From Streptomyces sp. STR69 (GTDB taxonomy: Bacteria; Actinomycetota; Actinomycetes; Streptomycetales; Streptomycetaceae), in the NCBI RefSeq assembly GCF_024519455.1, contig NZ_JALJRY010000016.1, positions 124,001 through 188,000 on the forward strand: 64,000 nt of DNA. Reading direction: 5' to 3'. Shown one piece after another: positions 19,249 through 26,887 of this stretch. The notes beneath the pieces are model-generated. The model did not search any database. It saw only the letters and a program-made list of their open reading frames with translations, and was not told the DNA's origin. Every line of letters starts with the position of its first letter. Within the stretch, counting starts at the first letter, position 1. The position numbers and the translations under genes are program-made.

Positions 19249-20754
19249 ATGCGAACCGACTCTTCTCCCGGCACCCTGCCGGCGCGGGAGCACCTCCCGG
19301 CCGGAGACGCCGGTACGCCTGTCCTGGACGTAGTGATCCCCGTCTACAACGAGGAGAAGGACCTCCAGCCATGTGTGCTCAGACTGCACGAGCACCTCAA
19401 GCGCACGTTCCCGTACGCGTTCCGCATCACCATCGCGGACAACGCGTCGATCGACACCACTCCTCAGGTGGCTGCGCGGCTGGAGTCGGAAATCCCGGAG
19501 GTCAAGTCCTTCCGGCTGGAGCAGAAGGGGCGCGGTCGAGCACTGCGCACCGTCTGGTCCGCCTCGGACGCCCCGATCCTCGCCTACATGGACGTGGACC
19601 TCTCCACCGACCTCAACGCGCTGCTCCCCCTGGTGGCGCCGCTGATCTCGGGTCACTCCGACCTGGCGATCGGTTCCCGGCTGGCCCGCTCGTCGCGTGT
19701 CGTGCGTGGCGCCAAGCGCGAGTTCATCAGCCGGACCTACAACCTGATCCTGCGCGGCTCGCTGCAGGCCCGTTTCTCGGACGCCCAGTGCGGGTTCAAG
19801 GCGATCCGGCGTGATGTGGCCCAGGCCCTGCTGCCGCTCGTCGAGGACACCGGCTGGTTCTTCGACACCGAGATGCTGGTGCTGGCCGAGCGGGCCGGAC
19901 TGCGCATCCACGAGGTGCCGGTCGACTGGGTCGACGACCCGAACTCGACCGTCCACATCGTGAAGACGGCGACCGAGGACCTGAAGGGAGTGTGGCGCGT
20001 GGGCAAGGCCCTGGCCTCCGGTTCGCTGCCGCTCGACCGTGTCACGCGCCCCTTCGGCGACGACCCCCGCGACCGTGACATCAAGGACGTGCCCAAGGGC
20101 CTGGCCCGCCAGCTCGTCGGATTCTGTGTCGTGGGCGGTCTCTCCACCCTCTTCTACCTGGTGCTCTACAGCGCCTTCCGGCAGTTCTCCGGCTCGCAGA
20201 TCGCCAACGCGCTCGCGCTGCTGGTCTCGGCGGTCGCCAACACGGCCGCCAACCGCCGCCTCACCTTCGGGGTCCGCGGCAAGGGCGGAGCCGTCCGTCA
20301 CCAGGCACAGGGCCTGGTCGTCTTCGCCATCGGCCTCGCGCTGACCAGTGGCTCCCTGGCCGCCCTGAACGCGGCCAGCAGCAACCCGGCGCACTCCACC
20401 GAACTCGCGGTCCTGGTGGCCGCCAACCTCGCGGCGACCGTCCTGCGCTTCCTGCTCTTCCGCGCCTGGGTCTTCCCGGACCGCGGCGACAGCACCGACG
20501 AGTCGACGCTCGCAGCCCTCAACTCCCCTTCGTCGCCCACCTATTCGACGGCGGCGACGACACCCCAGCACACGCAGCACCACGGTTCCTACGGCCCGCT
20601 GCCCCACCGGCAGCCGCAGCCCCAGCAGGGAGCGCCGTACGACACCACCACCCAGTTCCGCGCCGGTGAAGCCGCGGACGGCACCTGGAGGGACGCGACG
20701 ATGCAGTTGCAGCCGGTGCGTCCCCACGACACCGACCCGAGGGACCCCCGATGA
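19249..20754 (+). CDS. GT2 (Dpm1/ArnC-like) glycosyltransferase fused to GtrA membrane domain
   Basis: 501 residues. The N-terminal GT-A fold (about 25-260) has VVIPVYNEEKDL, the YMDVDLSTDL metal site and DAQCGFKAIRRDVA, as in polyprenyl-phosphate-mannose and ArnC-type enzymes. Residues about 285-420 contain four membrane helices of GtrA type, ending LRFLLFRAWVFPDR. A hydrophilic His/Gln/Pro-rich tail follows. It likely loads a sugar onto undecaprenyl phosphate and helps expose it outside. ATG 19249 follows GAGGAG 13 bases after the kinase gene; its stop overlaps the next start. Confidence 0.88.
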   Translation: MRTDSSPGTLPAREHLPAGDAGTPVLDVVIPVYNEEKDLQPCVLRLHEHLKRTFPYAFRITIADNASIDTTPQVAARLESEIPEVKSFRLEQKGRGRALRTVWSASDAPILAYMDVDLSTDLNALLPLVAPLISGHSDLAIGSRLARSSRVVRGAKREFISRTYNLILRGSLQARFSDAQCGFKAIRRDVAQALLPLVEDTGWFFDTEMLVLAERAGLRIHEVPVDWVDDPNSTVHIVKTATEDLKGVWRVGKALASGSLPLDRVTRPFGDDPRDRDIKDVPKGLARQLVGFCVVGGLSTLFYLVLYSAFRQFSGSQIANALALLVSAVANTAANRRLTFGVRGKGGAVRHQAQGLVVFAIGLALTSGSLAALNAASSNPAHSTELAVLVAANLAATVLRFLLFRAWVFPDRGDSTDESTLAALNSPSSPTYSTAATTPQHTQHHGSYGPLPHRQPQPQQGAPYDTTTQFRAGEAADGTWRDATMQLQPVRPHDTDPRDPR

Positions 20755-22988
20755 CCACCGAAACCGATCAGACGACCTATCCGGGAGGAGGCGGCCCCTC
20801 GTCCTGGGGGGCGCCGACCGGTGACGCCGGTGCCAGAGACACGGCCGTGCACGAACCGGTGGCGCCCTCGGACACCCTGACCCCCCAGGCCGGTGAGCCC
20901 AAGCAGCCGCTCGGCCGCCGCCTGTGGCGTGGCCGTCCCGAGGACCCGCGCTGGGTGCGCCCCGCCTTCTGGAGCATGCTCCTGGCGACCGGCCTGCTCT
21001 ACCTCTACAACCTGAGCGCGTCCGGCTACTCCAACTCCTTCTACTCGGCGGCGGTCCAGGCCGGCAGCAAGAGCTGGAAGGCGATGCTGTTCGGCTCGCT
21101 GGACGCGGGCAACGCGATCACCGTCGACAAGCCCTCGGCGTTCCTGTGGCCGATGGAGATCTCGGTCCGCATCTTCGGCCTCAACTCGTGGGCGATCCTG
21201 GTCCCCGAGGTCCTCATGGGCGTCGGCACGGTCGCGGTCGTCTACGCGGCGGTCCGCCGTCGCCACAGCCCCGAGGCCGGTCTGATCGCGGGCGCCGTGC
21301 TGGCGCTCACCCCGGTCGCCGCGCTGATGTTCCGCTTCAACAACCCCGACGCGGCACTGGCGTTGCTGATGTCGGTGGCCTGCTACCTCGTCGTCCGGGC
21401 CCTGGAGGACGGCCGTACGAAGTGGCTGGTGTGGGCCGGTGTCGCGATCGGCTTCGCGTTCCTGTCGAAGACCCTGCAGGCCTTCCTGATCCTGCCGCCG
21501 CTGGCCATCGTCTACGCGGTGTGCGCGCCGGTGAGCGTGAAGAAGAGGTTCGCCCAACTGGGCCTGGCCACCGGCGCGTTGGTCGTCGCGGCCGGCTGGT
21601 GGGTCGCGCTCGTCGAGCTGTGGCCGGCGTCCTCGCGCCCCTACATCGGCGGCTCGCAGAACAACAGCTTCCTTGAACTGACCTTCGGCTACAACGGGTT
21701 CGGCCGCCTCAGCGGCGACGAGACCGGCAGCGTCGGAGGCGGCGGTGGTGGCACCGGCACGGGCATGTGGGGTGCCACCGGCTGGAACCGCATGTTCAAC
21801 TCCGAGATCGGCAGCCAGATCTCCTGGCTGCTGCCCACCGCGCTGATCCTCCTCGTCGCGGGCCTCGTGGCCACGCGCAAGCTCAACCGCACGTCGGTCA
21901 GGCGCAGTTCGATGCTCGTGTGGGGCGGCTCGCTGGTGACGACCCTGGTCGTCTTCAGCTACATGGCCGGCATCTTCCACCAGTACTACACGATCGCCCT
22001 CGCCCCCTACATCGCGGCCGTGATCGGCATCGGCGCGGGTTCCCTCTGGGAGCGACGCGGTGAGATCTGGGCATCGATCACCCTCGCGGCGGCGGTGGTT
22101 GCCGCGGGCGTGTGGGGCTACGTCCTCCTCAACCGCACCTCCGACTACCTGCCCTGGCTGAAGTGGCTGGTCCTCCTCGGCTCCCTGGCGGGCGCGCTCG
22201 GCCTGATCTTCGTGGCGAAGATCGGCCGCCAACTCGCCCTCGCGGCAGTCGGCTTGAGCATCGTGGCGGGCCTGGCGGGCCCGGCGGCGTACACCATGTC
22301 GACGGTCAACTCGGCCCACACCGGTTCGATTCCGACGGCGGGTCCGGCGGGCGCCAGCATGATGGGCGGCGGCGGTCCGGGCGGCGGCGGTCGCGGCGGC
22401 TTCGGCGGCGGCAACCGCACCGGCGGCACGGGCACGATGCCCGGTCAGCAGGGCGGCGGCACCACCCAGAACCAGGGCGGCGGCTTCCCCGGCGGCGGCA
22501 CGGGCACGATGCCCGGCGGCGGTACCGGCACCGCGCCCGGCGGCGGCACCCAGAACCAGGGTGGCGGCTTCGGCGGCCAGACCGGCGACGGCGGCGGCAT
22601 GGGCGGCGGCGGTGGCGTCGGCGGCCTGCTCAACGGCGCGACGGTCACCTCAGCGGCCAAGAAGCTGCTGCAGACGGACGCGAGCAAGTACACCTGGGTC
22701 GCCGCGTCCATCGGCTCCCAGAACGCCGCGAGCTACCAACTCGCCACCGGCGACCCGGTGATGGCGATCGGCGGCTTCAACGGCACCGACCCGTCGCCGA
22801 CGTTGGCCCAGTTCCAGAAGTACGTGGCGGACGGAAAGATCCACTACTTCATCTCGGGCGGCACCGGCATGGGCGGCAGCAGCACCGGCAGCTCCTCGCA
22901 GATCACCTCGTGGGTCGAGAAGAACTACAAGAAGGTGACGGTCGGTTCGGCCACCTTCTACGACCTGACGCAGAAGACGAGCAGCTGA
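20751..22988 (+). CDS. ArnT/PMT-type (GT39/GT83-like) membrane glycosyltransferase
   Basis: 745 residues. After a 75-residue cytosolic leader come about 11 membrane helices. The first external loop has SFYSAAVQAGSKSWKAMLFG and the AITVDKPSAFLWPME motif, typical of ArnT-like lipid-linked sugar transferases that modify outward-facing acceptors. Around residues 530-625 lies a striking Gly/Gln/Thr-rich repeat region (GGGTGTMPGG-type), followed by a soluble C-terminal domain. It starts by ATGA overlap with the GT2 gene and ends at a strong terminator. Together with the GT2 it should decorate a cell-wall polymer or protein; acceptor unknown. Confidence 0.88.
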   Translation: MTTETDQTTYPGGGGPSSWGAPTGDAGARDTAVHEPVAPSDTLTPQAGEPKQPLGRRLWRGRPEDPRWVRPAFWSMLLATGLLYLYNLSASGYSNSFYSAAVQAGSKSWKAMLFGSLDAGNAITVDKPSAFLWPMEISVRIFGLNSWAILVPEVLMGVGTVAVVYAAVRRRHSPEAGLIAGAVLALTPVAALMFRFNNPDAALALLMSVACYLVVRALEDGRTKWLVWAGVAIGFAFLSKTLQAFLILPPLAIVYAVCAPVSVKKRFAQLGLATGALVVAAGWWVALVELWPASSRPYIGGSQNNSFLELTFGYNGFGRLSGDETGSVGGGGGGTGTGMWGATGWNRMFNSEIGSQISWLLPTALILLVAGLVATRKLNRTSVRRSSMLVWGGSLVTTLVVFSYMAGIFHQYYTIALAPYIAAVIGIGAGSLWERRGEIWASITLAAAVVAAGVWGYVLLNRTSDYLPWLKWLVLLGSLAGALGLIFVAKIGRQLALAAVGLSIVAGLAGPAAYTMSTVNSAHTGSIPTAGPAGASMMGGGGPGGGGRGGFGGGNRTGGTGTMPGQQGGGTTQNQGGGFPGGGTGTMPGGGTGTAPGGGTQNQGGGFGGQTGDGGGMGGGGGVGGLLNGATVTSAAKKLLQTDASKYTWVAASIGSQNAASYQLATGDPVMAIGGFNGTDPSPTLAQFQKYVADGKIHYFISGGTGMGGSSTGSSSQITSWVEKNYKKVTVGSATFYDLTQKTSS

Positions 22989-23004
22989 CGGTTCTCCACT
23001 GAGC

Positions 23005-23034
23005 AGGGGCGGTGACCACACGGTCACCGCCCCT
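23005..23034 (+). terminator. Operon terminator hairpin
   Basis: AGGGGCGGTGACC (23005-23017) and GGTCACCGCCCCT (23022-23034) form a perfect 13-bp stem with a 4-base loop, followed by CTTCGTGT. It ends the four-gene glycosyltransferase operon. Confidence 0.8.
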
Positions 23035-23055
23035 CTTCGTGTCCGCCGTAACTCT

Positions 23056-23093
23056 GTTGTACGCCGTATAGGAACTGTTCTACGGTGTACAAC
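23056..23093. promoter_or_regulatory. TetR-type operator/promoter directly abutting the MFS start codon
   Basis: GTTGTACGCCGTA (23056-23068) and TACGGTGTACAAC (23081-23093) are 13-base inverted arms with one mismatch and a 12-base spacer. TTGTAC (23057) and TACGGT (23081) are spaced 18 bases like -35/-10 boxes, which would start the mRNA at or next to ATG 23094. A leaderless, TetR-repressed transcript is inferred; the tetR gene lies at 24682. Confidence 0.65.
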
Positions 23094-24548
23094 ATGCCGA
23101 CCTCCCATCCGAAGCGCTGGATCGTCCTCGGGGTCATCTGCCTCGCCCAGCTCACCGTGCTGCTCGACAACACCGTCCTGAACGTCGCGATCCCCTCGCT
23201 CACCCGCGAACTGGACGCGAGCACCGCCGACATCCAGTGGATGATCAACGCGTACTCGCTGGTGCAGTCCGGACTCCTGCTCACCGCGGGCAGCGCGGCC
23301 GACCGCTACGGCCGCAAGAAGATGCTGATCACGGGACTCGTGCTGTTCGGCACGGGCTCGCTGATCGTCGGACTGGCCGACTCCACAGGGCAGTTGATCG
23401 CTGCGCGCGCCGGTATGGGAGTGGGCGGGGCGCTGCTCATCACCACCACCCTCGCCGTCGTGATGCAGATCTTCACTCCCGAGGAACAGCCGAAGGCGAT
23501 CGGCATCTGGGCCGCCGTCAACGCCCTCGGCTTCGCGACCGGCCCGCTCCTCGGCGGCTTCATGCTCAACCACTTCTGGTGGGGCGCGATCTTCCTGATC
23601 AACCTCCCGGTGGCGGCACTCGCCCTGGTCGCGGCGGTGGTACTGGTCCCCGAGTCCAAGAACCCGCGCGGCGACCGCCCCGACCTCCTGGGCGCCCTGC
23701 TCTCCACCGTCGGCATGGCCGCGCTGGTCTACGCGATCATCTCCGGCCCCGCGCACGGCTGGACGTCCGGCCGGGTGCTGCTCACCGGCGCGGTGGCGAT
23801 CACGGTGCTGGCCGCCTTCGCGTACTGGGAGAGCCGTGTCCCGTACCCCATGCTCGACCTCGACTTCTTCCGCGACCGCCGGTTCACGGGCGCGGTCACC
23901 GGGGTCGTCCTGATCACCTTCGGCATGGCCGGCTCCCTCTTCCTCCTCACCCAGCACCTCCAATTCGTCCTCGGCTACGGCCCGTTGGAGGCCGGTGTGC
24001 GGACGGCACCGCTCGCCCTGGCGATCGTGGCGCTCAACTTCTCGGGGCTGGCGGCGAAGTGGACGGCGCGGCTCGGAGCCCCGGTCGCGATCGGGCTGGG
24101 CATGGTGCTGATGTCGGCGGGGCTGGTGTCGATCGCGTCGCTCGCGTCCGGTGGGTATGCGGGGACTCTGGTGGGGTTGTTGCTGATCGGGGCGGGGGCG
24201 GCGCTGGCGAACCCGGCGATGGCTCACGCGATCATGAGTGCCATTCCGCCGGAGAAGGCGGGGGTCGGTGCGGGCGTCAATGGAACGCTGGGGGAGTTCG
24301 GGAACGGGCTGGGAGTCGCGGTGTTGGGGGCGGTGCTGAGCTCTCGCTTCGCGGCGGTGTCCCTGCCGGTGGCGTTGGCGGGGGCTTCTTCCGCCGAGGA
24401 GAGGAGGACGGTGACCGATTCCTTCTCCGCCGGGCTGGAGGTCAGTCAGCTTGTGGGCGCGGTTGCTGTCTTGACCGGGGGGTTGCTTGCGGCGGCGTTG
24501 TTGTGGCGGGCGGAGCGGGCAGACTCGGAGATGGTGGTCGCCCAGTAG
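23094..24548 (+). CDS. MFS drug-efflux transporter (DHA2 type, 14 TM)
   Basis: 484 residues. Motif A-like ADRYGRKKMLITG between helices 2 and 3, motif C-like NALGFATGPLLGGFML in helix 5, and the N-terminal LLDNTVLNVAIPSLTREL signature mark the proton-driven DHA2/EmrB group. It should export hydrophobic toxicants or the organism's own antibiotics. ATG 23094 was chosen over GTG 23085 because the operator arms and probable transcription start end exactly there. The following tetR gene, in the same direction, is the likely repressor. Confidence 0.9.
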   Translation: MPTSHPKRWIVLGVICLAQLTVLLDNTVLNVAIPSLTRELDASTADIQWMINAYSLVQSGLLLTAGSAADRYGRKKMLITGLVLFGTGSLIVGLADSTGQLIAARAGMGVGGALLITTTLAVVMQIFTPEEQPKAIGIWAAVNALGFATGPLLGGFMLNHFWWGAIFLINLPVAALALVAAVVLVPESKNPRGDRPDLLGALLSTVGMAALVYAIISGPAHGWTSGRVLLTGAVAITVLAAFAYWESRVPYPMLDLDFFRDRRFTGAVTGVVLITFGMAGSLFLLTQHLQFVLGYGPLEAGVRTAPLALAIVALNFSGLAAKWTARLGAPVAIGLGMVLMSAGLVSIASLASGGYAGTLVGLLLIGAGAALANPAMAHAIMSAIPPEKAGVGAGVNGTLGEFGNGLGVAVLGAVLSSRFAAVSLPVALAGASSAEERRTVTDSFSAGLEVSQLVGAVAVLTGGLLAAALLWRAERADSEMVVAQ

Positions 24549-24571
24549 CTCGGGTGGCGGGGTGCGTCGGC

Positions 24572-24640
24572 GGCTGCGGGTGCGTTGTGGCTGGTCGCGC
24601 CCACGCGGCGGAGCCGCAAATGTCACAGCCCCGCGCCCCT
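24572..24640. repeat. Streptomyces intergenic repeat, copy A
   Basis: This 69-base segment shares its framework with 30891-30961: a ggctgcgg start, a cgcgcccac block, gcggcggagcc, and a cagccccgcgcccct end. Similar short GC-rich units are scattered between Streptomyces genes (known to me in outline). It has no coding capacity. Confidence 0.6.
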
Positions 24641-24681
24641 AATTAACCTGGGCCGGGATCTAGAAGTGAGGTAGGTGCGTC

Positions 24682-25452
24682 ATGGCCAAGACAAGCCCGT
24701 CGTCCGGGCGTTCCGCGCGCACCAGTGTCTGGCTGGAGAGCCGGACGCGCGGGAGTGGACGTGGGGGCGGACAGCCCTCCGGGCTTGATCGTGATCGCAT
24801 CACCGACGCCACCGTACGACTACTGGACGCCGAGGGACTCGCGAAGTTCTCCATGCGGCGGCTCGCCACCGAGCTGAACGTGACCGCGATGTCCGTCTAC
24901 TGGTACGTCGACACGAAGGACGACCTTCTCGAACTCGCCCTGGACGCCGTCTTCGGTGAGTTGCCGTTGCCCGATCCGGAGGCCGACGGTGCGGACTGGC
25001 GGGACCAGCTCCGCATGCTGGCAACGGCGTACCGGGCCTTGCTGGTACGGCACCCGTGGCTGTCGCCGCTCGCCGGGACGTATCTCAACATCGGGCCGAA
25101 CAACCTGTCCTTCTCCCGAGTTGTGCAGCGCGTGATCCGGCGCACGGGGCTGCCGGACCACGGGCTGACGGGGGCCATCTCGGCCGTCTTCCAGTTCGTC
25201 TACGGCTACGGCACGATCGAGGGCCACTTCTTCGCCCGGGTCGCCGACGCCGGCATGACCCCCGACGACTACTTCCGCCATGCCATGACAACCTTCGACG
25301 GCGCCCCCACCACCTCCGAGGTCGTCGAGGAGTCCAAGCAGCTCATGGCGGCCCGGGGCGGCGACACGGTCGCGGAGATGATGGAACGGGACTTCACCTT
25401 CGCCCTGGACCTGCTGGTGGCGGGCATCGAGGCGATGGTGAAGCGGGGTTGA
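24682..25452 (+). CDS. TetR/AcrR-family repressor with TetR_C-type ligand domain
   Basis: 256 residues. A basic 35-residue leader precedes the HTH: LDRDRITDATVRLLDAEGLA, KFSMRRLATELNVTAMSVYW, YVDTKDDLLELALDAV. The C-terminal part (SPLAGTYLNIGPNNL, FQFVYGYGTIEGHFFARV) is of the tetracycline-repressor-like type. It follows the MFS gene by 133 bases that include the intergenic repeat. Most likely it binds the 23056-23093 operator and is released by an exported substrate. Confidence 0.9.
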   Translation: MAKTSPSSGRSARTSVWLESRTRGSGRGGGQPSGLDRDRITDATVRLLDAEGLAKFSMRRLATELNVTAMSVYWYVDTKDDLLELALDAVFGELPLPDPEADGADWRDQLRMLATAYRALLVRHPWLSPLAGTYLNIGPNNLSFSRVVQRVIRRTGLPDHGLTGAISAVFQFVYGYGTIEGHFFARVADAGMTPDDYFRHAMTTFDGAPTTSEVVEESKQLMAARGGDTVAEMMERDFTFALDLLVAGIEAMVKRG

Positions 25453-25461
25453 GCATGGGCG

Positions 25462-25932
25462 CTACTCGTCGTCCGCCAGCCGCGCGGAAAAACCGCCGGT
25501 GGCAACCGGCCCCCACCGCTCCGGTGTGATCCGGATGATTGACTTGCCCTGCTTGATCATCGCCGCCCGGTACTCGTCCCAGTCCGGGTGCTCCCCGGCG
25601 ATGTTGCGGTAGTACTCGACGAGCGGTTCCACGGACTCCGGCGGGTCGATGACCTCGGCCGTGCCGTCGATCTGGACCCACGGGTCGTTCCACTCGTCGC
25701 TCACGACGACGATGCTGACCCGCGGGTCCCGCTTGGCGTTGCGGGTCTTGGCCCGCTCGGGGTAGGTGGAGACCACGATCCGCCCGGAGTCGTCGACCCC
25801 ACAGGTCAGCGGCGAGGCCTGCGGGCTGCCGTCGGCCCGCCGGGTGAGCAGCAGGGCCCGGTGGCGGGGTCGTACGAAGTCGAGCAACTCGTCCAGGGAG
25901 ACGGTGGTGTTGGTCGCGATGTTCGGTGCCAT
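25462..25932 (-). CDS. PPOX-class F420-dependent oxidoreductase
   Basis: 156 residues, the usual size for the split-barrel FMN/F420-binding family. FVRPRHRALLLTRRADGSPQ then ASPLTCGVDDSGRIVVSTYP and TRNAKRDPRVSIVVVSDEW are family landmarks (substrate-loop, ribityl and phosphate contacts). F420 dependence is inferred from actinobacterial relatives. Its start is 28 bases beyond the YceI stop, so it may be the last gene of the minus-strand marR-MFS-yceI unit. Confidence 0.85.
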   Translation of the reverse strand: MAPNIATNTTVSLDELLDFVRPRHRALLLTRRADGSPQASPLTCGVDDSGRIVVSTYPERAKTRNAKRDPRVSIVVVSDEWNDPWVQIDGTAEVIDPPESVEPLVEYYRNIAGEHPDWDEYRAAMIKQGKSIIRITPERWGPVATGGFSARLADDE

Positions 25933-25960
25933 ACCGCCACCCTAGGCGCACGGCACCTCG

Positions 25961-26800
25961 TTACGCCTGAGGCAGCGACTCCCCCTGCACCGCCTGGATG
26001 TCCAGCTCGACCTTGAGGGTCGTGCCGATCGCGGCGATGCCCGCCTGGACGACCTGGTTGTAGTTCATCGCGAAGTCCTCGCGGTGCAGTTCGGTGGTCG
26101 CGCGGAACGCGGCCCGGGTGCCGCCCCAGGGGTCGGCGCCGGTGCCGAGGTAGGCGAGGTCGAGGGCGACGGGTCGTACGACACCGTGGAGGGTCAGTTC
26201 GCCGGAGACCGTCCAGCGGTCGGAACCGGCGGGGGCCAATGCCGTGGAGCGGTAGGTGATCTCCGGGTAGCGGGTGACGTCCAGGAAGTCCGGGGAGCGC
26301 AGGTGGTCGTCGCGCATGCCGTTGCCCGTGTCGATGGACGCGGCTCGGATGACCGCGTCCACACGGGACTTGGCGATGTCGTCGGGTGCGATCTCGACCG
26401 TCGCCGTGAAGTCGGTGAAACGCCCGCGCACGCTGGAGATGCCCAGGTGCTGGGCGACCGCGCCGACCGTGGAGTGCGCGGGGTCCACGGTCCAGGGGCC
26501 GGGCGGCGGGAGTTCGGTGCCACCCTGCCGGGCCAGGGTGACCGTGCCGACCTCGGCCCGGCCTCCCCCAGAGGGGGGACCCCCAGCGGTGACGATCGCG
26601 GTGGCGGCGGCGGGCGCGTATCCGACGGCGGTCACGATCACCGTGTACGGGCCTGGGGCCAGCGGGTTCACGTCCCGCACCGCCCCCTCCGCGTCCGCCT
26701 CGGCCCGCAGTACCTGTGCCCCGGTCGCGTCGGTCACCGTGACGACCGCGTGCGACACGGCCCATCCGTCGCGGGTACGGATCTTCGCGGTCAGTCCCAT
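25961..26800 (-). CDS. YceI-family protein with N-terminal carboxypeptidase-regulatory-like domain
   Basis: 279 residues. Residues 1 to about 85 (KIRTRDGWAVSHAVVTVTDA, PGPYTVIVTAVGYAPAA) form a CarboxypepD_reg beta-sandwich like those on the neighbouring exporter. The rest is YceI lipocalin-like: WTVDPAHSTVGAVAQHLGIS, VRGRFTDFTATVEI, SPDFLDVTRYPEITYRST, HREDFAMNYN. YceI proteins bind polyprenoid-like lipids. No signal peptide is visible, unlike many YceI proteins. Downstream of the MFS gene by 87 bases in the same orientation. Confidence 0.88.
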   Translation of the reverse strand: MGLTAKIRTRDGWAVSHAVVTVTDATGAQVLRAEADAEGAVRDVNPLAPGPYTVIVTAVGYAPAAATAIVTAGGPPSGGGRAEVGTVTLARQGGTELPPPGPWTVDPAHSTVGAVAQHLGISSVRGRFTDFTATVEIAPDDIAKSRVDAVIRAASIDTGNGMRDDHLRSPDFLDVTRYPEITYRSTALAPAGSDRWTVSGELTLHGVVRPVALDLAYLGTGADPWGGTRAAFRATTELHREDFAMNYNQVVQAGIAAIGTTLKVELDIQAVQGESLPQA

Positions 26801-26887
26801 GTCCCTCTAACTCCTTGCCGTGCAAATGAGAACCGGCCTGCCCAACACGTCTCCGCTCGGGACGCGTTGCGCAGGCCTGAGTGTGAA

